From the NCBI GenBank assembly GCA_023150845.1, contig JAKLKD010000027.1, positions 1 to 41,480 of the forward strand: 41,480 bases of DNA, in the 5' to 3' direction. The notes beneath the pieces were generated by a model, which saw nothing but the letters and a program-made list of their open reading frames with translations, ran no database searches and was not told where the DNA came from. Below, piece after piece: positions 26,255-35,400 of this stretch (its first letter is position 1; every line of letters begins with the position of its first letter). Position numbers and translations under genes: made by a program. This DNA is from Myxococcota bacterium. GTDB lineage: Bacteria; Myxococcota_A; UBA796; CAJQPC01.

Positions 26255-27727
26255 TCACGCGCCGGGCGGCGGCACCCAGCCGCCCAGGTCACGCTCAAGC
26301 ACCTGGGCGACGGCGAAGCAGAGGTGGTCCTTGCCTTGGCCCGCGGCCACGGTCACCGCCGTCGGCAGGCCCGACGGGTCGAGGCCCAGAGGCACCGCTG
26401 TGCCGGGCAGCTCCAGGGTGTTGAGCAGCGCCGGATAGGCCACCTCGGCGCGCCCCAAGAGCACCGTGCGCGCGACGGGGTCGCCATGGCGGGGCGCGAG
26501 TCGGGTGTAGGGCGGCACGAGCAGCACGCCGTCGTCGCCTAGCCGGGCGTTGATCTCCGCCTGCAGCGCCCGTGACTCCGCCGCGCGCCGCGCCATAAAC
26601 TCCGGGAAGAACCGCTTAAACAGCACCTCCCCGAGCCCGAGCAGGATCGCGCCGATGATGTGCTCCGAGCGCCCAAACGCCCAAGGCACGAGCTCAAGGG
26701 CCGCCCGGGCCGGGCTGTGGAAGCCCATACGCTCCATAAACAGCAGGGGGTTCGCCAAGAACAGGCGCGACACCCACATCTCGAAGGTGTGCCGGAGGCT
26801 CGGGTGCTCAAACACCTCCACCTTCGCCCCACGCGCCGCCAAGGCCGCCGCGGCCCGGCGCTGGGCCACCCGCACCGGCGAGGTCGGCCGCCAATAGCCG
26901 ACCTTCTCGACGAGGAGCACCCGAAGCCCCGCGACGTCGACCTCCGCCGGGTCGCCGAGCACGGGGTTCTCTAATGTCGTCGGGTCCTGGGGATCATGGC
27001 CGTAGGTGAGCTTGAGCAGCGGGTAGAGGTCCTCGGCGCGGCGGCAGATGGGGCCGACGCCGAGCATCCGGGCGTCCGAGGGCACCCCCTCAAAGATGGG
27101 GTGCATACCCGTAGACGAGCTGAAGCCCCCGGAGGGCTTGTGGCCGAACACCCCGCAGAACGCGGCCGGGATCCGGATGGACCCGCCGACGTCGGAGCCT
27201 ACGCCGAAGGGGCTGAGGCCCGCGCCGACGAGCGCGCCCTCGCCGCCGCTGCTCCCGCCGACGCCGCGCCGGGTGTCGTAGGGGTTCTTCGTGCGGCCAT
27301 AGACCGTGTTCACCGTCTCGGTCCACATCGCCAGCTCAGGCACGTTGCTCACGCCGAGGGGAATGGCCCCGGCGGCGCGCAGCCGGGCCACGGCGAAGGC
27401 GTCCTTCGTCGCGCGGAGGTCCTTTCGTGCGGGGAGCCCCCCGGAGTAGGGCATGCCGGTGAGCTCAAAGGTCTCCTTCACGGTGCAAGGCACGCCCTGG
27501 AGGGGCCCGAGGCTCCCCGGCGTCGCGGCGTCGGCGGCCTCGGCCTCGGCGACGGCGGCCTCAAAACGATCGGCGACCATCGCGTTCAGCGCGGGGTTTC
27601 GTTCGCGGATGGCGTCGATGTGGGCGAGCACCAGCGCGCGTGAGCGGAGGGCCCCCTCGCGGTGCAGGGCGGCGAGCGCCGTCGCGGAGAGGCGAAACCA
27701 GCTCGGATCCACTTGGGCGCGCTCCAT
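26255..27727 (-). CDS. Amidase-signature family hydrolase
   Basis: The 490-residue enzyme belongs to the amidase-signature family, which includes fatty acid amide hydrolases and many amidases. The Ser-cis-Ser-Lys triad is visible as Lys84 (CTVKE), Ser160 in GGSSGGEGA and nucleophile Ser183 in GSDVGGSIRIP. The spacing is as expected for the family. The early PCTVKETFELTGMPYSGG and the FGHKPSGG after the nucleophile also fit. No GatB or GatC gene is near, so it is probably a catabolic or lipid amidase and not the tRNA amidotransferase subunit. No N-terminal signal is seen, although one or two hydrophobic stretches near 340-390 could associate with membrane. An upstream frame extension to 27955 runs through the divergent gene and is rejected in favour of the ATG at 27727. 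Confidence 0.9.
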   Translation of the reverse strand: MERAQVDPSWFRLSATALAALHREGALRSRALVLAHIDAIRERNPALNAMVADRFEAAVAEAEAADAATPGSLGPLQGVPCTVKETFELTGMPYSGGLPARKDLRATKDAFAVARLRAAGAIPLGVSNVPELAMWTETVNTVYGRTKNPYDTRRGVGGSSGGEGALVGAGLSPFGVGSDVGGSIRIPAAFCGVFGHKPSGGFSSSTGMHPIFEGVPSDARMLGVGPICRRAEDLYPLLKLTYGHDPQDPTTLENPVLGDPAEVDVAGLRVLLVEKVGYWRPTSPVRVAQRRAAAALAARGAKVEVFEHPSLRHTFEMWVSRLFLANPLLFMERMGFHSPARAALELVPWAFGRSEHIIGAILLGLGEVLFKRFFPEFMARRAAESRALQAEINARLGDDGVLLVPPYTRLAPRHGDPVARTVLLGRAEVAYPALLNTLELPGTAVPLGLDPSGLPTAVTVAAGQGKDHLCFAVAQVLERDLGGWVPPPGA

Positions 27728-27772
27728 GCCTTGATCACTCCCGGGCGCCAGGTGGACGGCGCGACCACTGAG

Positions 27773-27778
27773 TATACT
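27773..27778 (+). promoter_or_regulatory. -10-like hexamer TATACT upstream of the haem-lipoprotein group
   Basis: It is a five-of-six match to the sigma-70 -10 consensus, 24 bases before the ATG at 27803 and in the divergent gap with the amidase. No good -35 box lies at 16-18 bases. It would drive the 27803-32405 gene group. Confidence 0.4.
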
Positions 27779-27802
27779 GCCCCAAGCCCAAGGAGGAGCA
27801 GG

Positions 27803-28144
27803 ATGCCCCTTACCCTCGTGTTGCTGTTGCTGAGCGCTTGTGATGAGCCGACGCCCGCAGAGAGCGCCGCCCCGCCGCTCTGCGAGACCGGACTCGACGT
27901 CACCTGGGACGGCTGGGCCGCGGGCTTTATGCTGAGCCAATGCCAGCCTTGCCACGCAAGCGCGGCGCCGAACCGCTACGGCGCGCCGACCTCGATCACC
28001 TTCGACACCTTGGAGGAGTGCCGGGCCCAGGCTGGCGCCATTGAGGACGCCGTGCTCACCCGGGGGTCGATGCCCCCCGCCGGAGGGATCACCGAGGACG
28101 AGCGCGCGCTCCTCGCCCGCTGGCTGGAGTGTGGCCTGCCCTAA
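27803..28144 (+). CDS. Small c-type-haem lipoprotein, copy 1
   Basis: The 113-residue protein starts with a short signal peptide and a lipobox (LLLLSAC, Cys13). One haem-binding motif C47-Q-P-C-H51 follows, then a C-terminal MPPAGG segment, whose Met may be the axial haem ligand, and a closing WLECGLP. Length and layout fit a single-haem cytochrome c-like lipoprotein. It is paralogous to the gene at 32055: both have the lipid Cys at residue 13, the haem motif at 47-51, the same spacing to MPP, and a shared T-W-D-x2-x-A/G-G-F motif. The start has AGGAGG-type sequence before the ATG at 27803. Frame upstream of this ATG is open but lies in the promoter. It leads the group of exported proteins and may carry electrons to or from them. 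Confidence 0.8.
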   Translation: MPLTLVLLLLSACDEPTPAESAAPPLCETGLDVTWDGWAAGFMLSQCQPCHASAAPNRYGAPTSITFDTLEECRAQAGAIEDAVLTRGSMPPAGGITEDERALLARWLECGLP

Positions 28145-28213
28145 ACTTTCTCGCCCTGGGCGCTGATTCGCCTTTCAGGAGCGGATGTCCGGCGTGTCCC
28201 TCAAGCACGGCGC

Positions 28214-28219
28214 TATCAT
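28214..28219 (+). promoter_or_regulatory. -10-like hexamer TATCAT upstream of the Tyr-rich lipoprotein gene
   Basis: It sits in the 104-base gap between 28144 and 28249, 29 bases before the ATG. A second promoter here would let the lipoprotein, DUF1588-like and DUF1501 genes be expressed apart from the first haem lipoprotein. Confidence 0.3.
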
Positions 28220-28248
28220 GTGCTCGCGCCAAGCCGTCTGGAGGCACC

Positions 28249-29190
28249 ATGATCTTCGTGTGGATGTTCGCCTGTCAGCCCGAGCCGACAGAGGTGACCG
28301 AGCCTGAGCTCACGCCGTCGCCCTACATCGTCGAGGAGGACGATCCTCCGGTGCCTGCCCTCACGAACGAGCAGGTCGGGGACGCCATCGGGGACGCCGT
28401 GAACCGGCTCTTCGAGTTCAACGCCGCCCCGGTCGTGCGCGCGTACAAGGCCGCCGCCGACACCACCGACGCGGCCTGCCCCGACTACTACAACGACGGC
28501 ACGAACACCTACTGGTACGACTACTGCTGGACCGAGTCCGGCACCTACTACGCGGGCTACGGCTTCTTGTACGAGTACCAGAACCTCGACGGCGGCGACG
28601 GCTACCTCTACAACGGCGACTACTTCTACCTCGTCGCCGACGTCACCAACGCCGCGGGCCACACCTTCTCCGGCAGCGGCGCGGCCTACGACGTGGTGCT
28701 GACCCACGAGGGCAGCGACACCAGCGCCCCGCACACGGTCTCTTACAGCGTCATCCAGGGCGTCTTCGCCTATGACGGCCCCGAGGTCGCGGGCACCTGG
28801 ATGACCGAAGGGGTCACCCCAGACCTCACCCTGTCTGTGTACGATGTGCCCGAGGCCACCTCGCCCTACTACTTCGGCCAGTACCTCACCATTCAGGGCG
28901 GCGTGAGCGGCCTCGGCGGCGACCTGGGCACGGTCATCTTCGACGGCGCGATCATCTTCTCGGAGATGATGGGCTCCACCTGCACCCTGGAGCCCTCGGG
29001 CACCATCTCCGCCCGGGACAACGCGGGCCAGTGGTACGACGTGCTCTTCGACGGCCCCACGGAGTACGGCGAGGCCGTTGACGCCGACCTCTGCGACGGC
29101 TGCGGCCAGGTCTGGTACCGCGGCGAGCCTCTGGGTGAGGCCTGCGTCGACTTCTCGCACCTCCTCGACTGGAGCGGCCGCCCATGGTGA
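28249..29190 (+). CDS. Tyrosine-rich lipoprotein of unknown function
   Basis: The 313-residue protein begins MIFVWMFACQPEP, a very short signal with a weak lipobox (MFAC), so it is probably a lipoprotein. An acidic, Pro-rich linker follows to about residue 45. The remaining domain is strikingly rich in Tyr, Gly and Asp (for example CPDYYNDGTNTYWYDYCW, YYAGYGFLYEYQNLDGG) and looks all-beta. Paired cysteines occur near 80 and 92 and again near the end (DLCDGCGQ). I do not recognise the family. It has GGAGG four bases before the ATG at 28249, and the frame extension to 28129 is not needed. The last codons overlap the next gene by 7 bases, which ties it to the DUF1588/DUF1501 genes. A surface or matrix role is possible but unproven. 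Confidence 0.72.
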   Translation: MIFVWMFACQPEPTEVTEPELTPSPYIVEEDDPPVPALTNEQVGDAIGDAVNRLFEFNAAPVVRAYKAAADTTDAACPDYYNDGTNTYWYDYCWTESGTYYAGYGFLYEYQNLDGGDGYLYNGDYFYLVADVTNAAGHTFSGSGAAYDVVLTHEGSDTSAPHTVSYSVIQGVFAYDGPEVAGTWMTEGVTPDLTLSVYDVPEATSPYYFGQYLTIQGGVSGLGGDLGTVIFDGAIIFSEMMGSTCTLEPSGTISARDNAGQWYDVLFDGPTEYGEAVDADLCDGCGQVWYRGEPLGEACVDFSHLLDWSGRPW

Positions 29191-30779
29191 CCCTCTTCAC
29201 GATCCTCATGGCCTGCGGCGCCGCCCCTGAGGAGCTCACCGACGATTCCTTGCCGGAGATGGCGCCCAGCGCGCTGCTCACGCGCATGAGCCTCGACCTG
29301 CGCGGCCGCCGCCCGAGCCCGGATGAGCTCGCCCGGGTCGAGGCCGACCCCGCCGCATTAGACGCGCTGCTCGACGAGATGATGGCCGATCCCGCCTTCG
29401 GCGGGCAGGTCCGCGCCCTCTTCTCCGAGATCTATCGCACACAGACGGAGTCCTACTACGTCTCGGCGAACTCCTACGGCATCACCGACAGCGCGGCGTT
29501 CTTGGCCGCGGTGGGCGACGAGCCCCTGCGTATCCTCTCCACCGTCGCTGAGGAGGACCTGCCCTGGACCACCTTGGTCACCGCCGACTGGACCATGGCG
29601 AACGAGGTCTTGGCCCAGGCCTGGCCCCTGGACTACTCCGGCGAGGGCTGGCAGAAGGCCCAGTACAACGACGGGCGCCCGGCGGCGGGCATCCTGAGCA
29701 CAAACGCGATGTGGTGGCGGTATGTGAGCACCGACTTCAACGCCAACCGCGCCCGCGCCAACGCCGTGAGCCGCATCTTCTTGTGCAACGACTACCTCTC
29801 CCGCCCCATCGACTTTGACCGCAACGTCAACCTGCTCGATCAAGAGGCCGTGGAGGAGGCGCTGCAGACGAACCCGGCCTGCGTGAACTGCCACCAGTCG
29901 CTGGATCCTTTGGCGAGCTACTTCTGGGGCTTCTACTACTACAACTACACCGACGCCGACGAGGCCCGGGTGTACCACCCCGAGCGTGAGCTGCTCTACC
30001 GCACCTACACCGGCATCGCGCCGTCCTACTTCGGTGAGCCCGGCTACACCCTGGAGGACCTCGGCCGCCAGCTCGCCGGGGACAACCGCTACGTCGAGTG
30101 CGCCGTCGAGCAGGTCTACGAGGGGCTCTTGCGCCGGGACAGCGCGCTCGCCGACCAAGACAGCCTCACCGCCCACCGCGAGGCGTTCTTGGCCGGTGAC
30201 CTCACCCTGCGGTCGCTCATCCGATCTGTGGTGAATGACCCCTACTACCGCGCCGGAGACACCGACGACGCGGGCGCCATCCCCAAGAAGATGGTCACCC
30301 CGGCGCTCCTCGCCAGCCAGATCGAGGCGCTGACGGGCTACCGCATGTCGCTCTACGGCTTCGATCTGATGACGACGGACACCTACGGCCTGCGCACCTT
30401 GGCCGGCGGCGCCGACGGCTTCAACGTCACCAAGAGCGCCACCTCGCCGAACACGACCCTCGTGCTCGTGCAGGAGCGCCTCGCCGAGGCCGCCGCCTGG
30501 TACGCCGTCTCCCGGGATCTGGCGGGCCCCGTCGGCGAGGGCCAGCTCCTCACCGTGGACCCCGCGGCCACACCCGACACAGACCGCGCGGCGATGGTCG
30601 CGCAGATCCAGGCCCTGCACCGTCTCATCTTCGGCACGACCGTCGCCGCCGATGGTGAGGAGGTCACCGCCAACCTCACGCTCTGGACCGATCTGTACTC
30701 GGTGGAGCGTGACCCCATCGACGCCTGGGCCGGCCTCGTCGCCGTCCTGCTCCGCGACCCCGACCTTCTGTTCTACTGA
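29184..30779 (+). CDS. Exported DUF1549/DUF1588-like protein with haem motif
   Basis: The 531-residue protein starts with a short lipoprotein-like signal (LFTILMACGAAPEE, Cys11). Near residue 30 it has LLTRMSLDLRGRRPSPDEL, the hallmark of DUF1549-type domains of planctomycete and myxobacterial exported proteins. The middle holds a single C233-V-N-C-H237 followed by QSLDP, the pattern of DUF1588. The C-terminal part (about 330-531) is helical and less conserved. Such proteins typically pair with a DUF1501 or DUF1552 protein, and here a DUF1501 gene starts seven bases after the stop. The function of these families is not established; redox chemistry at the haem is a reasonable inference. It overlaps the upstream lipoprotein gene by seven bases. 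Confidence 0.8.
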   Translation: MVTLFTILMACGAAPEELTDDSLPEMAPSALLTRMSLDLRGRRPSPDELARVEADPAALDALLDEMMADPAFGGQVRALFSEIYRTQTESYYVSANSYGITDSAAFLAAVGDEPLRILSTVAEEDLPWTTLVTADWTMANEVLAQAWPLDYSGEGWQKAQYNDGRPAAGILSTNAMWWRYVSTDFNANRARANAVSRIFLCNDYLSRPIDFDRNVNLLDQEAVEEALQTNPACVNCHQSLDPLASYFWGFYYYNYTDADEARVYHPERELLYRTYTGIAPSYFGEPGYTLEDLGRQLAGDNRYVECAVEQVYEGLLRRDSALADQDSLTAHREAFLAGDLTLRSLIRSVVNDPYYRAGDTDDAGAIPKKMVTPALLASQIEALTGYRMSLYGFDLMTTDTYGLRTLAGGADGFNVTKSATSPNTTLVLVQERLAEAAAWYAVSRDLAGPVGEGQLLTVDPAATPDTDRAAMVAQIQALHRLIFGTTVAADGEEVTANLTLWTDLYSVERDPIDAWAGLVAVLLRDPDLLFY

Positions 30780-30786
30780 GGTGCCC

Positions 30787-32058
30787 ATGTTCAACCGCCG
30801 ATCCTTACTCAAGGCCTCGGGCGCGGGGCTCCTCGCCGCGGGGCTCCCCGTCCCCTACACGGCCGCCGCCAACCCGCTCACGAGCGGCAAGCTCAAGTTC
30901 TTGTTCGTCTTCGCGGGCGGCGGCTGGGACACCACCCGCGTCTTCGCCAGCGAGTTCAGCAACCGCAACGTCGACATGGAGTCCGACGCCGAGCGCGCCT
31001 CGGCCGGGGATCTCCGCTGGGTGAGCCACTGGAGCCGACCGTCCGTAGACGCCTTCATGCGGGCTTACGCCAATGAGATCGCCATCGTGAACGGCATGAT
31101 GGTGCGCTCGATCTCCCACGAGATCTGCACGCTCATCGCCATGACCGGCACTACGGCCTCGGGCGCGCCGGACTGGCCGGCCATCTTGGGGGCCAACAAG
31201 CAGGCCGAGTACATCATCCCGCACATCGTGCTCTCTGGGCCGTCGTTCCCTGGTGATCTCGGCGTCGCCGTCGCCCGCACCGGCGGCGCGGGGCAGCTCG
31301 ACGCGCTCATCTCGGGCGACGTGTTCACGAGCCTCGATGTGCCCGTGACCGGCCCCAACCCCGCCGCTGAAGCCGTCATGGACCGTTACCTCGCCCGCCG
31401 GGTCGAGGCGAAGGCCCTGGGCGCCCGCAGCGCCGCGGAGATCCGCCTCACCTCCGATCTCAACCGCTCGTTTGACCAGGCCCGACGCCTCAAGGAGATG
31501 CAGTACCTCCTGAGCCTCAGCGCCTCGGGCGACCTCGCCAGCCAAGGTGCCATCGCCATCGAGGCCCTGGGCATGGGCGTGAGCCGCTGCGCGACCATCG
31601 CGCATTATGGCACACAGACGGGCTGGGACACCCACGCCGACAACGACGCCCAACAGGCCGTGCTCTGGGAGCAGCTCTTCGCGGGCCTCACCCAGATCAT
31701 GCTCACCCTGGAGGCCACGCCGGGCGAAGAGGCCGCGTCGTTGGCTGAAGAGACCGCCGTCGTGGTGCTCTCGGAGATGGGCCGCACCCCGCAGCTCAAC
31801 GGGTTCAACGGCAAGGACCACTGGCCCTACACGAGCGCGATGGTCATCGCCCCCGGCGTGCGCGGCGGCCAGGTCTACGGCGCGTTTGACGACCAGTTCT
31901 ACGGCGTGCCCGTAGACACCACGAGCGCCGAGACGGACGAAGACAACGGCCAGATCCTCTCCGCCGAGGCCTTAGGCGCCACGCTCTTGGCCTTGGCCGA
32001 CATCGACCCCAACGAGCACATGCAGGGGGTCGATCCGCTCATGGGGATGCTCCTGTGA
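30787..32058 (+). CDS. Tat-exported DUF1501 family protein
   Basis: The 423-residue protein begins MFNRRSLLKASGAGLLAAG, a classical twin-arginine signal (RRSLLK), so it is exported folded and probably with a cofactor or metal. The body is DUF1501 (alkaline-phosphatase/sulfatase-like fold). It has GWDTH (279-283), SEMGRTP (329-335) and KDHWPY (343-348), followed by VRGGQVYGAFD. These His and Asp residues could form a metal centre. The GAGG of the stop region of the previous gene (30778-30781) serves as the ribosome site for the ATG at 30787. The stop overlaps the GTG start of the next gene (GTGA at 32055-32058). DUF1501 proteins commonly sit with DUF1549/DUF1588/DUF1800 partners, as here. The substrate is unknown. 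Confidence 0.87.
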   Translation: MFNRRSLLKASGAGLLAAGLPVPYTAAANPLTSGKLKFLFVFAGGGWDTTRVFASEFSNRNVDMESDAERASAGDLRWVSHWSRPSVDAFMRAYANEIAIVNGMMVRSISHEICTLIAMTGTTASGAPDWPAILGANKQAEYIIPHIVLSGPSFPGDLGVAVARTGGAGQLDALISGDVFTSLDVPVTGPNPAAEAVMDRYLARRVEAKALGARSAAEIRLTSDLNRSFDQARRLKEMQYLLSLSASGDLASQGAIAIEALGMGVSRCATIAHYGTQTGWDTHADNDAQQAVLWEQLFAGLTQIMLTLEATPGEEAASLAEETAVVVLSEMGRTPQLNGFNGKDHWPYTSAMVIAPGVRGGQVYGAFDDQFYGVPVDTTSAETDEDNGQILSAEALGATLLALADIDPNEHMQGVDPLMGMLL

Positions 32059-32405
32059 TCAGCCTGAGCCTCATGTTGACGCTCCTCGGCTGCGGCGACG
32101 AGAAAGACGCCGCCGTCGAGGACACCGGCCCCTGTGCTGACGCCCCGGTGCTCACCTGGGACAACTTCGGCGCGGGGTTCATCACCCAGGAGTGCCAGTC
32201 CTGCCACGGATCCGACGTGCTCAACCGCCAGGGCGCCCCAGAGGACGTACACTTTGACTCCAGAGAGGAGGTCTGGGCCCAGGCCGACCGAATCTTGGCC
32301 CGAGCGGGCGGTGAGGAGCCCTCGATGCCCCCCTTCGGCGGCGTCGAGGCGGACGACCGGACACGCCTCACGCTGTGGTTGACGTGCGCTGAGCCGGGTA
32401 CCTGA
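32055..32405 (+). CDS. Small c-type-haem lipoprotein, copy 2
   Basis: The 116-residue protein starts with a signal and lipobox (MLTLLGC, Cys13), followed by an acidic linker (EKDAAVEDTG). The single haem motif is C47-Q-S-C-H51, and the C-terminus carries MPPFGG and a terminal WLTCAEPGT. It is a paralogue of the 27803 protein, with the key cysteines at the same residue numbers. The GTG start overlaps the DUF1501 stop by four bases, so its translation is coupled to that gene. It closes the five-gene group and converges on the M48 peptidase gene. Likely role: a membrane-tethered single-haem electron carrier for the DUF1588/DUF1501 pair (inferred). Confidence 0.8.
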   Translation: MISLSLMLTLLGCGDEKDAAVEDTGPCADAPVLTWDNFGAGFITQECQSCHGSDVLNRQGAPEDVHFDSREEVWAQADRILARAGGEEPSMPPFGGVEADDRTRLTLWLTCAEPGT

Positions 32406-32446
32406 TACGGACGTACTTCCCCTGCGAGTCTTGGCGCATCGCCGCA

Positions 32447-35400
32447 TCAGAGCGGCGGGCGCTCCCACGGCAGGAGCAAGGCCCGCGCCTCGTCTCGCCA
32501 GCGCTGGGGAGTCGCCGCGCCCATTCGTAAGGTCCCGACCATCAGGACGACCCCACGATGATGGGCCGTGGCTCCGACCAGTCGCTCGTCGACCAGGCGC
32601 TCTAGATCAGCCACGGGCGCGTCGAGCACAGGGCGCAGGCGATCGAAGAGCGCCGCGTCAGTCTGCGCCGCGAGGAGCTCCGCGGCGTCTCGCGGCGCCC
32701 CCAGAACGCTGAGGACCGCCAACCCGACCCACACGCTCTCTGAATTGACGGGCGTAGAGAAGGCCCTCTTTTTTGTCGTGTCCGACACACCGTCCGACGC
32801 GGCGATCAGCCAGAACGAGAGGGGATCGGGCTCGCTCATCCGCAACAGCTCCGACTCAGCCCGGGGCAAGTCCCCCGCCACCAACGCCCTGAGCGCCATC
32901 CCTTCGGACGACTTGGTGAGGTGAATCCCGGCCTCTGCGTCGATGAGGAGCTGCCAGATCGACGGCCCCAGACGTAAGGTTCGGGCGTCATCTCCGGACA
33001 CGCCGAGGCGACGATTCACACGTAGGCGCAGGAGCTCCGCGTCGAGGGCGATCTGGCCTGAAGGCTGTGAGAGGCCACGCAGCAGCTCCGCTGCGGCCTC
33101 CCAGCCACCTGCGGCGGCCTCGGCCTGGGCGAGCTCAAGTCGCGTCCAATTGTGCTCGGGATGACGCTCATTGAGCGCCCGAAGCGCGCCGAGGCGATCC
33201 TGGTCTGGCAGACAGCCAACGTTTATAAACGCCAGATCCGCGTCGTTTGGCGCGGCCCTGAGCCACTCCTGATGCTCCACGCAGGCACGCTCCTGAGAGA
33301 CGCGCTGCATGAGCGTCGCGAGCTCAACCTGGCGGCGCTCGGACTCGGGACGAGCACGGAGCGCGTCCCAGACAGCGTCGATGGGCGCCCCTGTTGTGAG
33401 CGCCCATCCCGCGAGCAGCGGATCGTCCACTGGATCCCAGCGCAGGTGCGCCGTCACCATCCCCAATCGTTCGTCGGGGGGCGTGTACTTGGCCTGACGC
33501 GCAGGCTCCTTATGTGGGAACAGGGTGAGCTGCGCGTGTGGGCCGTCACGCTCCTGAGACCTGGTCCTGCGTTGGGGCGGCTCATCAAAGATGTAGAGCG
33601 CTCGACTTAGAGACCACCGCCTCGCGCCGACCACCTCAGGCTCAGGGAGCCTCACCCCCGTCCCCCAATACCGAATCACCAGCAGGTCCGCGCCCGCGAC
33701 ATTGTACACATACGGCGTCCAGATCTTGGTCAGATCAACTACAAACTGCTCAACGAGCTGCCCATCGTGGGTGCGGGTGACGACCTCTACGCCATCCGCC
33801 ATCGGCAGGTTCAGCCGCTGATGCGCGCCGGGGACGAGGGTGAGCTCCTCCCCAGCGATCTGCACCACGACGGGCACACCGAGCCCATTCTTCGCGACGA
33901 TGGCGGCCTCCCCAAACGTGAGGCCAAAGGCCAAGGTGGGCGTGAGCACGAACCCAGCGGCGAGCACACGCCCAATGGCGGCCCAGGGTGAGTCCGATAG
34001 GATGAGCCGCTGTCTCAGCGTCAACGGGGCGCGCACCGGCTCAAGCAGACCCGAGTGCCAGAGGGTGAAGTCGGCGCCCGCCGTCGGCGCCCCGGGCGGC
34101 TCCGGGGCCTCCCCCAGCGACTCTCCGCCGAGGGCAGCGCGGGCCAGCTTGTCCTCCACCTCCAAGAGCGTCTCTAAGGTCACGAAGCGGACAGTCGCAA
34201 GCGCCGCGCTCGCGGAGCGTACCCAGGTGACCGCGGCGGGGAACCAGTCGTCGCGAGGCGCCTCATCCAGTGGATCAGTCAGCAAGAGCCGCTCATCCAT
34301 CAGCTCCGCGTACCGCGCGATCTTGAGGCGGCTGGTGAGAGAATCGCCGAGCCGCACCTTCGGAATACACGTCCAGATCTCGCTCAACGCGCTGTAAAGG
34401 TCCGAGTAGACCCCTAACAAACACAGACGTTGATCCTCGTTTAGCGCCGCGCCGGGTGGGAGGGCCCCGACGACCTCGGCGGCCTGCCGAAGACGGCACT
34501 GGAGCGTCACTTGGGCGCACTCGACATAATGCAGCAGCGTGACGAGCCCAGTGTGGTAGTCCTCCCATCCACTCCCCAGCGCCCTCGCCGCGGCGCGGTG
34601 AGCGGCCCGGACGGCGCGCTCGTGGCGGCTGCCCTCCTCAACGAGCTGCGCGCGTCTCGCCTCCGTCTCCTCGATGACCCGAGGGAGATCCCCACGACGC
34701 AGCGTCTCTCCCCGCAGACGGATCTCCCCGCCGGGCGCCTCCATGGCCTCGGTCTGGAGCGCCTTAAGCTGAACGAGCTCTGAGCTCAGCGCGCGGGTGA
34801 GCCGCAAGACCTCCGACAACGACGGCGGATAGAGGGCGTTGAGCGCCAAACGAAGCTCATCTTCTCCCGCGGGCGGAGCTCCAAAGAGGCGCTCGGGGGG
34901 CGCGTCAATGGTGGTGACGACCTGGCCGAGGTACATCCCACGATATTTGGGATGGAGCGCGAGGGCCTCGTACTCGCGCCTCGCGACGGCGGCCGTCTCC
35001 TCGTCGCTCAGCGGGTTCAAGGTCACCCCTTCTGGCGCGAGCTGCGCGATGACTCGCTCACTCATCTCGCGCCGAGTCCGCGTGGGGTCGGCGAAGAAGC
35101 TCCACGCGGAGGCCTCATCGAGAGGGGCATAGACGTAGGGGGTCTTGGCGCTGAGCTCCCGCTCGTGGTTGGGAGGGTGAGTGCTCCACATCTGCGGCGC
35201 CTGGGCGACACCAGGATCAAACAGTCGCCTCGTGGCGTCCCCTCCTGGCGGGAGCGGCGCCAAGGGGGCAACCCCACGAACAGCGAGGTTCTTCTCCATA
35301 CAGATCGACTGCATGGTGTACAGATCGGTGATGGCGTTCTGTTTGCCCAGCTCGGCGGAGAGGAGCCTGATCGTGTCGCTCATAGCCTCGTCGGCGTGCA

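Noticed and set aside
26255-27727. GatA subunit of the tRNA amidotransferase
   Set aside because: No gatB or gatC is nearby, and the sequence around the triad is closer to fatty-acid-amide-type amidases.
27728-27955. Upstream extension of the amidase frame by 76 residues
   Set aside because: It runs through the divergent promoter and the haem-lipoprotein gene, and the amidase family alignment begins after the ATG at 27727.
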